Positions 6,425-12,825 of a stretch of 17,385 bases of DNA are shown piece after piece. The position numbers and the translations under genes are program-made. This stretch comes from Candidatus Delongbacteria bacterium (lineage in GTDB: Bacteria; Delongbacteria; UBA4055). Where the stretch lies: positions 1 through 17,385 of the forward strand of contig JAFGUL010000184.1 in assembly GCA_016938535.1 (NCBI GenBank), read 5' to 3'. The notes below the pieces were generated by a model. That model saw nothing but the letters and a program-made list of their open reading frames with translations. It searched no databases and was not told the origin of the DNA. Within the stretch, counting starts at the first letter, position 1, and each line of letters starts with the position of its first letter.

Positions 6425-6937
6425 GTGGGATTGTTCGGAATATCATTTTTATTCATATCATTCACATCCATTCCTTTCATACTAATAAGAACAGGAATGT
6501 GCATACGAAGAATAATTCTTAACAAAGTATATCTTGGTAAATATCTTTTTTGGGATATTCAGGTTGTTATTGTGTTTCTTCTCACAATATCTTTCATGAC
6601 TATGTATCCATTTTTAGTTCAATCCGTATTCTACGAATCTTACTCATATACTGGAAATTTTTTGAATGATATTTCTTACCCTATCATTTATCCCTTAAGT
6701 GTACTTTCATATTCCATCCTAATTTTTATTTACCATACCATTAAATTACTTTTATTTAAACTCAATCCAAGTTATTATAATCAAAAAAAAAGTAACATTG
6801 ATGAAAAAGCTAAGGGTTCTTCGGTAAGAGAATGGAGACAGTTTAGCATTTATCTTTTATGCTTATCTATGGCTACTACATTGTGGATGTTCGTCGTTGT
6901 TGGTTTTTTAGGTATTGGTGCAATTGCACAAAATTAA
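6425..6937 (+). CDS. AT-rich 4-TM membrane protein, copy 1 of a tandem paralogous pair
   Basis: The 170-residue protein has four hydrophobic segments at about 3-22, 46-66, 86-111 and 141-168, with a cytoplasm-like lysine-rich loop (about 118-138). I recognise no family. GTG 6425 is used: TGGAG (6414-6418), inside the end of the pseudouridine synthase gene, gives a 6-nt spacer. The ATG at 6423 is in another frame. WDIQ at 43-46 aligns with WDIQ at 44-47 of the next gene, and the FISF/IP leader and the last helix (QFS... versus KFS...) also match, so the two are diverged paralogs. Base composition is clearly more AT-rich than in the preceding genes, suggesting transfer. It would be transcribed from the mpl operon. 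Confidence 0.75.
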   Translation: MGLFGISFLFISFTSIPFILIRTGMCIRRIILNKVYLGKYLFWDIQVVIVFLLTISFMTMYPFLVQSVFYESYSYTGNFLNDISYPIIYPLSVLSYSILIFIYHTIKLLLFKLNPSYYNQKKSNIDEKAKGSSVREWRQFSIYLLCLSMATTLWMFVVVGFLGIGAIAQN

Positions 6938-6943
6938 AACAAT

Positions 6944-6948
6944 GGAGG
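6944..6948 (+). promoter_or_regulatory. Shine-Dalgarno deciding a TTG start
   Basis: GGAGG with a 4-nt spacer before TTG 6953. No ATG or GTG in frame is equally well placed. Confidence 0.65.
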
Positions 6949-6952
6949 CGTA

Positions 6953-7441
6953 TTGCCAATATTCGGTATAATATTTTTAACAATTCCTTTTTTGTGCATC
7001 CTTTATATTGTCTTACAAACTATAGGTAGCATTTGGTGTGGATTAATCCTTTATAACAAAAAGGAGAAAGATAATCTAAAATGGGATATACAGAGAATAA
7101 TATTAACATTCATTACGGTTATTTACCTTAATTTCAGTAAGAATGTAATAAGTGATGATCTTTTTAATAACCCTTACCATCCTAACGACACTGAATTTCT
7201 TAAATTTTTCATTTTCCCTTCTTTACTCTTGATTTACTATGTAGTATTATTCGTAGTTTATTACAGAAAACATCTAAAAAACATTAAAATTATAGAAATT
7301 TTCAAAATTAATATAAATACCGATCATTACGGAAGGAAATACATTAAATTCAGCTGGTTTATTTTAGCTACTATAATTTTTTCTATATATTGGGTATTGC
7401 TATCATGGCTAGTAATATCTTTCAATGGCTGGTCACAGTAA
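6953..7441 (+). CDS. AT-rich 4-TM membrane protein, copy 2 of a tandem paralogous pair
   Basis: The 162-residue protein parallels the preceding one: hydrophobic segments at about 3-22, 48-61, 83-103 and 132-156, WDIQ at 44-47, a basic loop after TM3 (YYRKHLKN, 103-110), and a final FSWFILATIIFSIYWVLL helix. It starts at TTG after a strong GGAGG. The gap to the upstream paralog is 15 nt, so the two are co-translated. No catalytic motif is visible and no family is recognised. They could form a hetero-oligomeric membrane complex. Asparagine, isoleucine and lysine are abundant, in line with AT-rich codon use unlike mpl or the kinase. Confidence 0.75.
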   Translation: MPIFGIIFLTIPFLCILYIVLQTIGSIWCGLILYNKKEKDNLKWDIQRIILTFITVIYLNFSKNVISDDLFNNPYHPNDTEFLKFFIFPSLLLIYYVVLFVVYYRKHLKNIKIIEIFKININTDHYGRKYIKFSWFILATIIFSIYWVLLSWLVISFNGWSQ

Positions 7442-7454
7442 ACAATCAAGCTCA

Positions 7455-7541
7455 AATCCCCTTTTTATTATAATATTCGGGGATTGTAATCCCTTTGTAT
7501 TATGTTTTTTCGGGGATTCAAATCCCTTTTCATTATGTTTT
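7455..7541. repeat. 33-bp tandem repeats carrying GGGATT/AATCCC palindromes
   Basis: AATCCC occurs at 7455, 7488 and 7521, exactly 33 bp apart. Each is followed by a T-rich stretch with ATTAT. CGGGGATT precedes the second and third copies (7478-7485, 7511-7518), making palindromes GGGATTGTAATCCC (7480-7493) and GGGATTCAAATCCC (7513-7526). The second and third copies agree at 19 of their first 21 positions. They lie directly after the second membrane gene. They may be REP-like elements or transcription terminators; the T-runs support a terminating role. Confidence 0.8.
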
Positions 7542-7604
7542 GCTTGCTTTTTTACTATTTCTTTGTTACATTACCTTGTGTTAGGCATTTATTAGGAGCG
7601 GACA

Positions 7605-8735
7605 ATGATAAATAGAGATATTCAGGAACAGATAGAAAATAAATTTTTCAAGAATAAGGCTATTATAGTCATAGGCGCGAGACAGACAGGTAAAACTACT
7701 CTGATAAAAAACATATTGGATTCGAGAAAAGAAAAGATCTTATTTTTCAACGGTGACGAAGCCGACACTAATGATATTCTTTATCAGTTAACCATAGCTA
7801 AGCTGAAAGGTATCATCCGCGATCATAAGATAGTATTTTTTGACGAAGCACAAAAAATAAACAACATCGGTACTGTTTTAAAGCTTATTGTGGATAATTT
7901 CAAAGATGTGCAGGTTATCGCTTCAGGCTCATCTTCATTCGAGCTTATGAATAATTTAAACGAGCCTCTTACGGGCAGGAAATACGAATTTCACCTCTTC
8001 CCTCTTTCTTACGGTGAGTTAGTTAATAATTCCGGACCTGTGGAAGAAAAACGAAATCTTGAGAACCGTCTCATATTCGGATCATATCCTGACATTGTCT
8101 CAAATCCTGAAGATGCGGAAGAACACCTTAAACTCCTTGCCGGAAGTTATTTATACAAAGACCTACTTATGCTTGAACAGATAAATAAACCCGTTCTATT
8201 GGAAAAAATATTGAAAGCTTTGGCTCTTCAGATCGGAAGCGAAGTATCATATTCCGAAATTGCCGGACTGGTTGAGTCAGACAAGAAAACGGTTGAAAAA
8301 TATATTGATCTGCTTGAAAAAACATATATCATTTTTAGGCTGCCCGCGCTCAATAAAAATGTCAGGAATGAGATTAAGAAAGGAAAGAAAATATATTTTT
8401 ATGATAACGGAATCAGAAATGCGGTTATTTCGGATTACAGGCCGCTTGCAAAAAGAACGGATAAAGGCGCGTTATGGGAAAATTACTTAATCAGCGAAAG
8501 GCTGAAACTTCTGAGTTTGAAATCAAGCGCAAGGGAAAGATTTTTTTGGAGAACCACTCAGCAACAGGAAATTGATTATATAGAGACTCAGTACGACAAG
8601 TATTATGCCTACGAGTTCAAATGGAACCCTTTGAAATCAGGTTCTTTATCAAAGACTTTCGCTGCGGCTTACCCCGATTATGAGTTCATGACGGTTACAA
8701 CGGACAATTATGCAGAATTTCTAATAAAGATTTAA
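7605..8735 (+). CDS. AAA ATPase with DUF4143 domain
   Basis: The 376-residue protein belongs to the abundant AAA/DUF4143 group. The Walker A is GARQTGKT (24-31) and the Walker B IVFFDEAQ (76-83, D80 and E81). VIASGSSSFEL (104-114) has the sensor-like strand, and GSYPDIV (159-165) is typical of the group. A winged-helix-like linker (YSEIAGLVESDKKTVEKYIDLLEKT, 216-240) leads to the DUF4143 half. That half has a degenerate PD-(D/E)xK pattern: EID with D324 (322-324), then E337-F-K339. Members are widespread and mobile, and their cellular role is not settled. ATG 7605 follows AGGAG with a 6-nt spacer. It stands alone between the 33-bp repeats and a secreted protein gene. Confidence 0.92.
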   Translation: MINRDIQEQIENKFFKNKAIIVIGARQTGKTTLIKNILDSRKEKILFFNGDEADTNDILYQLTIAKLKGIIRDHKIVFFDEAQKINNIGTVLKLIVDNFKDVQVIASGSSSFELMNNLNEPLTGRKYEFHLFPLSYGELVNNSGPVEEKRNLENRLIFGSYPDIVSNPEDAEEHLKLLAGSYLYKDLLMLEQINKPVLLEKILKALALQIGSEVSYSEIAGLVESDKKTVEKYIDLLEKTYIIFRLPALNKNVRNEIKKGKKIYFYDNGIRNAVISDYRPLAKRTDKGALWENYLISERLKLLSLKSSARERFFWRTTQQQEIDYIETQYDKYYAYEFKWNPLKSGSLSKTFAAAYPDYEFMTVTTDNYAEFLIKI

Positions 8736-8800
8736 AAATGAAACTCTCGATTATTCTATGTGAAATCACAAAACTTAAAGTTGAATGTATCTGAATATCC

Positions 8801-8840
8801 GAGCATAATTTTCATAAAAATAATGTTTGCTTTTATGCTC
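8801..8840. repeat. 8-bp inverted repeat with 24-nt loop
   Basis: GAGCATAA (8801-8808) and TTATGCTC (8833-8840) are perfectly complementary, separated by 24 nt. There is no T-run after the second arm, so it is not a standard terminator. A smaller repeat, TCCCT (8862-8866) with AGGGA (8877-8881), follows. The 8736-8938 gap between the ATPase and the secreted protein holds no other recognisable feature. Confidence 0.45.
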
Positions 8841-8927
8841 TAATAAATTTATATATGCCAGTCCCTCCGAAAAATAAGGGATAAACTAAAATAAACATAT
8901 AAAATCAGGCACAAATTCACAAAAAAA

Positions 8928-8932
8928 AGGAG
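8928..8932 (+). promoter_or_regulatory. Shine-Dalgarno favouring the second of two TTG codons
   Basis: AGGAG is 3 nt from TTG 8936 but 6 nt from TTG 8939. The second spacing is normal, so 8939 is the better start. Confidence 0.6.
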
Positions 8933-8938
8933 CCGTTG

Positions 8939-9487
8939 TTGAGAAAGACCGTATTTATTTTGATCATGATCACAATTTTAAGTTGTGTTTATTCTGCGTC
9001 CATGAACGATCTGGGGTTTTTCAGAGCCTCTGAAGAGAGCGGTAATGTAAAGTATTTTTATGAAAATGACAGATACCTGAGCAACGGAAATGAAATTTAC
9101 TCAGACCGTAGCAGACTTTTCCTGAACGGAAGTGAAATTGCATATCTGAAGGATTTTTTCAGAATAATCGCCGACGCTGAAGATATCTATGTTATTACCA
9201 GAAAAACTATATTCAAACTTAATGATGAAAAGCTGGAATCAGTAATGACCTTCAACGAAACTATAAACGATCTTGTCATAGAGAACGGAAAGTTCCATGT
9301 TGCTCTGAGAAAAGATATTATGAACGGCTTCAAGTTTACTCATGTAACTGTCTCCCCTGACAGATATGTCCGCAAAATCGATACAGCTGTTCTGAACCTT
9401 AAGAGCACTCAATATCAGGATTACCTCAAGAACGGTAACATCGTATATAAAGATACTCAAAACAATTCCTCAAAAGAAAATTACTGA
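8939..9487 (+). CDS. Secreted or lipid-anchored protein of unknown function
   Basis: The 182-residue protein starts at TTG 8939 (or 8936, one residue longer). It opens with a basic N-terminus (LRK) and a hydrophobic core VFILIMITILSCVYSAS, a Sec signal peptide. Cleavage by signal peptidase I near VYSA, or lipidation of the cysteine in ILSC, is possible; the lipobox is poor, so I lean to neither. The mature part has repeated short strands such as RYLSNGNEIYSDRSRLFLNG and DIYVITRKTIFKLNDEKL, suggesting a beta-rich fold, perhaps propeller-like. No family is recognised. The ATP-cone nuclease follows 39 nt later, but a functional link is unsupported. Confidence 0.75.
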   Translation: MRKTVFILIMITILSCVYSASMNDLGFFRASEESGNVKYFYENDRYLSNGNEIYSDRSRLFLNGSEIAYLKDFFRIIADAEDIYVITRKTIFKLNDEKLESVMTFNETINDLVIENGKFHVALRKDIMNGFKFTHVTVSPDRYVRKIDTAVLNLKSTQYQDYLKNGNIVYKDTQNNSSKENY

Positions 9488-9526
9488 CCTCAAAGAAACC
9501 AAAAGCCGTTCCCGGGAGATAAGTAA

Positions 9527-10351
9527 ATGCTGGTAAAGAAATCCAACGGTGAAACTGAAGAATTCTCATCGGAAAAACTGGAGAGATCACTCACGAACGC
9601 CGGTGCTGACAGCCTGCTTATTCCTGAAATAATAAAAGAGATCAGTATAAAACTTTTTAACGGGATTACTACAAGGCAAATATATTCTGAGGCCTTCTCG
9701 ATCCTGAAGAAAAGAAAAAATCACACAGCGGCTAAATATAAGCTTAAACAGGCTATTATGGAACTCGGCCCCACCGGCTATCCTTTTGAAAGCTTTATTG
9801 GTAAAATACTCGAGAAGCAGGGTTATAAAACTGAAGTTGGAATTGTAGTTGACGGTTTTTGCGTTACGCATGAAGTTGATGTGATAGCCACAAAAGAAAG
9901 AGACCAGTATATTGTAGAATGTAAGTACGGCGTAAGCTCAGATAAGACAGTCAGCGTTCAGGTTCCTCTTTATGTCCGGTCCCGGGTTGATGACATTATA
10001 AAAAAAAGAGAATTTTCCGGTGATTACGACAGATATATTTTTCACGGAATGGTAGCTACGAATACAAGATTTTCACCTGATTCGATTTCTTACGGAAAAT
10101 GCGCAGGACTTCACCTTCTCGGCTGGGACTATCCTTCCGATAACGGCTTAAAAGATCTGATAGACAGAAACAGAATTTATCCGGTAACCGTCTTAAGCAA
10201 TCTCACAAAAGCACAGAAACAAACCCTTTTGAATAACGGTATCGTTGTCTGCAGTCAAATAATTGACGATCCCAAAGTTCTTGATCTTCTTCAGCTTACT
10301 GCACCGAAATTGAAAAACCTCCTGAAAGAAACACGGACAATCTGCAGTTGA
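9527..10351 (+). CDS. ATP-cone domain fused to a PD-(D/E)xK (Mrr-like) nuclease
   Basis: The 274-residue protein has three parts. Residues 1-80 form an ATP-cone: VKKSNGETEEFSSEKLERSL (3-22), then TTRQIYSEAF (48-57) and HTAAKYKLKQAIMELG (66-81). The ATP-cone is the adenine-nucleotide sensing domain of class I and III ribonucleotide reductases and NrdR. Residues 84-135 hold a restriction-endonuclease-like core: E88, HEVDVIA with D118, and VECKYG with E131 and K133, a full D-ExK set. The C-terminal 60 residues (LTKAQKQTLLNNGIVVCSQI onward) resemble a helix-hairpin-helix DNA-binding unit. A nuclease responding to ATP or dATP is a reasonable inference, untested. There is no methylase nearby. GGGAG lies 8 nt before the ATG. 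The architecture recurs in bacteria without, to my knowledge, an established role. Confidence 0.88.
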   Translation: MLVKKSNGETEEFSSEKLERSLTNAGADSLLIPEIIKEISIKLFNGITTRQIYSEAFSILKKRKNHTAAKYKLKQAIMELGPTGYPFESFIGKILEKQGYKTEVGIVVDGFCVTHEVDVIATKERDQYIVECKYGVSSDKTVSVQVPLYVRSRVDDIIKKREFSGDYDRYIFHGMVATNTRFSPDSISYGKCAGLHLLGWDYPSDNGLKDLIDRNRIYPVTVLSNLTKAQKQTLLNNGIVVCSQIIDDPKVLDLLQLTAPKLKNLLKETRTICS

Positions 10352-10376
10352 CTTTAACTGCCCTATTTGTTATTAT
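10348..10376 (+). promoter_or_regulatory. Sigma-70-type promoter of the MFS/methyltransferase pair
   Basis: TTGACT (10348-10353), 17 nt, TATTAT (10371-10376). The start of transcription would be near 10383, leaving a leader of about 30 nt before ATG 10413. The -35 overlaps the stop of the nuclease gene. Confidence 0.65.
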
Positions 10377-10412
10377 TCCCCGCTTTTTAAAATGTAAAAC
10401 AATGGAGATAGT

Positions 10413-11654
10413 ATGACCGCGGAAACAATAAAGAACAGAGGTTGGGTGATGGCATCGGCAGGACTTCTGATAAACCTGGCTCTCGGAATTCTTTACACAT
10501 GGAGTATATTCAAAGACAGTATTCAGAAATCTGTCCAATCCGGAGCAGAAGGAAGTTTTAAATGGAACGAAGCTTCTCTTAACGACCCTTATGCTGTCTG
10601 CATACTCGCTTTTGCTTTCTCGATGATCCTTGCAGGTAAACTTCAGGATAAAAAAGGACCTGCCGTCACTGCTTTTATCGGGGGACTTCTTGTAGGTTCG
10701 GGATTTATTCTGATTTCCTTCACGACAAGTTATTTCATGTGGGTACTTGGATTCGGTCTGCTTGCAGGTACAGGGATCGGCTTCGGCTATTCATCCGCCA
10801 CTCCTCCTGCGCTCAAATGGTTTGCTTCTTCAAAATCAGGTCTGATCGCAGGCATAGTCGTTTCAGGTTTCGGGCTTGCTCCTGTTTATATCGCACCTCT
10901 TGCAACTTTTCTTGTTAATAACTACGGTCTGCAGAGTGCAATGCTGATATTCGGGATCGCTTTTATTGTGATCGTGAGCGGTGCAGCGCTTTTTTTAAGG
11001 AATCCTCCCGAAGGGTATGTCGCTTTCGACAGAAAAGCAGGCATGAAGCTTAAGAACAGTAATACCGTTGATAATCATAATGCGGCATACATGCTCAAGA
11101 CACCTACTTTTTACCTTATGTGGCTGATATTCTTCATCAGTTCAGGAGCAGGACTCATGGTCATCGGAAGCATTTCCGGAATGGCTAAAAAAAGCATGGG
11201 GGAATCGGCATTTATCGCGGTTGCGATTATGGCGATCGGTAATGCCGGCGGAAGGATCATAGCCGGACTGGTTTCCGACAAGATCGGAAGGATCCTGACA
11301 TTATCGATAATCCTGATATTCCAGGCTTCATTAATGTTCATATCAATACCCGTGGCTTCAAACGACTCGCCCGCTCTCCTTGTCGTGCTCCTCGCGACCT
11401 TCATCGGCTTCAATTACGGTACCAATCTTTCAATATTCCCGTCATTCACAAAAGGTTTCTGGGGCATGAAGAACTTCGGAGTGAACTTCGGCGTTCTGAT
11501 GTCTGCATGGGGCCTGGGCGGTTCTATCTTCAGCAGACTTTCACAATATCTTCTTGCAGAGACCGGAAATCATAATATGTCTTTCATAATTGCCGGAGTT
11601 TCATTACTTTTATGCCTTATTCTGACATTCATTCTCGGAAAGATCCATAAATGA
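10413..11654 (+). CDS. OFA-family MFS transporter (oxalate:formate antiporter-like)
   Basis: The 413-residue protein has twelve predicted helices and the block pattern of the oxalate:formate antiporter family. NRGWVMASAGLLINLALGIL (8-27) opens TM1 and is followed by YTWSIFKD; LQDKKGP (78-84) is the loop 2-3 motif. GIGFGYSSATPPALKWF (121-137) is strongly family-like, as are TPTFYLMWLIFFISSGAGL (230-248), GNAGGRIIAGLVSDKIGR (276-293) and GMKNFGVNFGVLMSAWGLGG (about 350-370). R281 may correspond to the substrate-binding arginine of OxlT, but the real substrate (a carboxylate is likely) cannot be decided here. The ATG follows GGAG with a 5-nt spacer. The gene overlaps the methyltransferase by ATGA; co-expression is likely, a shared function is not obvious. 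Confidence 0.92.
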   Translation: MTAETIKNRGWVMASAGLLINLALGILYTWSIFKDSIQKSVQSGAEGSFKWNEASLNDPYAVCILAFAFSMILAGKLQDKKGPAVTAFIGGLLVGSGFILISFTTSYFMWVLGFGLLAGTGIGFGYSSATPPALKWFASSKSGLIAGIVVSGFGLAPVYIAPLATFLVNNYGLQSAMLIFGIAFIVIVSGAALFLRNPPEGYVAFDRKAGMKLKNSNTVDNHNAAYMLKTPTFYLMWLIFFISSGAGLMVIGSISGMAKKSMGESAFIAVAIMAIGNAGGRIIAGLVSDKIGRILTLSIILIFQASLMFISIPVASNDSPALLVVLLATFIGFNYGTNLSIFPSFTKGFWGMKNFGVNFGVLMSAWGLGGSIFSRLSQYLLAETGNHNMSFIIAGVSLLLCLILTFILGKIHK

Positions 11655-12763
11655 GTTTCCTTTTAGCCGCGACATGCACATTCGGTATGGAATCTGTTCT
11701 TAAAAAGGAAGTTGTCAGGCTCGGATATGAGATCAGCGCAACTGAAAATGGAAGAGTATATTTTCATTCGGATGATTCGGGAATCGCGAGAGCAAATATT
11801 TTCTTTCGAACTGCAGACAGGGTTCACATTGTTCTAAAAGAATTCCCTGCCGGTGATTTTGACGAACTTTTTGAAGGTGTAAAGTCGATCGAATGGGAAA
11901 ACATCATAAACGACAGAGGTAAAATACTGGTCAAAGGCCGATCGAAGAACTCGAAGATCCATTCTGTACCGGTAGCTCAGTCAATGACTAAAAAGGCCAT
12001 AATAGACAGGTTGATGGAAAAGACCGGAAAATCTGAGATCATCGAGGACGGAGTGCTCTTCCCCGTCGAGATCGAGATCGAGAACGACAAAGCCAGAATA
12101 ATGCTGAATACTTCGGGTGACGCACTTTTCAAACGGGGATACAGGGAAGGAACAGGAGAAGCGCCGCTAAAAGAAACTCTCGCCGCGGGACTTATACTCT
12201 TATCCGGCTGGAGAGGTGATGTGCCTTTAATTGATCCTTTCTGCGGATCAGGTACAATTCCAATAGAAGCGGCGATGATAAAAATTAACATGGCTCCGGG
12301 TCTGAACAGGCACTTTCTTTCCATGAAATGGAATTTTTTAAGCAGGGAAATATGGAATACGGCGGGGAACGAGGCGATGGATCTGATCAGACAATACGAC
12401 AAACCTGAAATATTCGGCTATGACATAGATACAAAAGTTCTTGGGAAGGCAAAACTCAATGCGGAAAATGCTGAAGTGGAAAAACTGATCCGATTTGAAA
12501 ATTCCGACATCTCAAATCTAGAACTTAAAGACAATTCAGCCTGCATTATAACAAATCCGCCATACGGTGAAAGACTCGGTGACATTAAAGAAAGTGAAGT
12601 CATTTACGGATACTTGAGGAGCCTTTTAAAGAAAAATAAAACCCTTTCATGCAATCTTATAACTGCTCACCCCCATTTTCAGGAACTTTTTGGAAGAGCG
12701 GACAAAAAGCGAAAGCTGTATAACGGCAATCTTAAATGTAATTATTATTCATACATAAAATAA
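11651..12763 (+). CDS. THUMP-domain class I SAM-dependent RNA N2-guanine methyltransferase (RlmL/YpsC-like)
   Basis: The 370-residue protein has an N-terminal ferredoxin-like plus THUMP region (about 1-155) that begins FLLAATCTFGMESVLKKEV, typical of the group. A Rossmann methyltransferase follows, with motif I DPFCGSGTIPIEAAM (195-209), acidic D258/D260 in FGYDIDTKVLGKAKLNA, and catalytic motif IV TNPPYGER (301-308). KRGYREGTGEAPLKETLAA (161-179) is the conserved linker. NPPY enzymes methylate exocyclic amines, here most likely N2 of a guanine in 23S rRNA as in the RlmL N-terminal half, though a tRNA substrate (as in Trm14) cannot be excluded. The length matches the stand-alone YpsC-like form. 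It begins inside the transporter stop (ATGA), with GGAAAG 8 nt upstream. Confidence 0.92.
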   Translation: MSFLLAATCTFGMESVLKKEVVRLGYEISATENGRVYFHSDDSGIARANIFFRTADRVHIVLKEFPAGDFDELFEGVKSIEWENIINDRGKILVKGRSKNSKIHSVPVAQSMTKKAIIDRLMEKTGKSEIIEDGVLFPVEIEIENDKARIMLNTSGDALFKRGYREGTGEAPLKETLAAGLILLSGWRGDVPLIDPFCGSGTIPIEAAMIKINMAPGLNRHFLSMKWNFLSREIWNTAGNEAMDLIRQYDKPEIFGYDIDTKVLGKAKLNAENAEVEKLIRFENSDISNLELKDNSACIITNPPYGERLGDIKESEVIYGYLRSLLKKNKTLSCNLITAHPHFQELFGRADKKRKLYNGNLKCNYYSYIK

Positions 12764-12769
12764 TATTTC

Positions 12770-12798
12770 TTGCGATTTCTCATTTTTAAAGCTATATT
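12770..12798 (+). promoter_or_regulatory. Promoter of the zinc importer operon
   Basis: TTGCGA (12770-12775), 17 nt, TATATT (12793-12798). Transcription would start near 12805. It lies just after the methyltransferase stop and makes the ATG at 12799, which touches the -10, unusable as a start. Confidence 0.65.
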
Positions 12799-12813
12799 AT
12801 GCCTGTTATAATA
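12795..12813 (+). promoter_or_regulatory. Candidate Zur-like operator
   Basis: TATTAT (12795-12800) and ATAATA (12808-12813) form an inverted repeat over the -10 and transcription start. TGTTATAATA (12804-12813) matches one half and the centre of the known gammaproteobacterial Zur consensus (TGTTATANTATAACA); the other half is not matched. AT-rich repeats are common by chance, so this is only a candidate for zinc-dependent repression. Confidence 0.35.
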
Positions 12814-12815
12814 CC

Positions 12816-12820
12816 GGAGG
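12816..12820 (+). promoter_or_regulatory. Shine-Dalgarno deciding the TTG start of znuA
   Basis: GGAGG with a 5-nt spacer before TTG 12826. Translation from here gives a textbook lipoprotein signal. Confidence 0.8.
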
Positions 12821-12825
12821 CCTTT

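Noticed and set aside
6423..6425. ATG at 6423 as the start of the first membrane protein
   Set aside because: It is in a different frame; GTG 6425 is in frame with the hydrophobic protein and properly spaced from TGGAG.
7455..7541. Short CRISPR array
   Set aside because: The units are contiguous 33-bp repeats with no unique spacers, and no cas genes are present.
8260..8490. Plus-strand frame within the ATPase gene
   Set aside because: It lies wholly inside the DUF4143 protein, which is intact in its own frame.
9484..10412. A classical restriction-modification system around the nuclease
   Set aside because: No methyltransferase or specificity gene lies nearby; the only methyltransferase in the window (11651-12763) is an RNA-type THUMP enzyme.
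12799..12825. ATG 12799 as the start of znuA
   Set aside because: It overlaps the -10 box and has no ribosome site; TTG 12826 has GGAGG and gives the lipoprotein signal.
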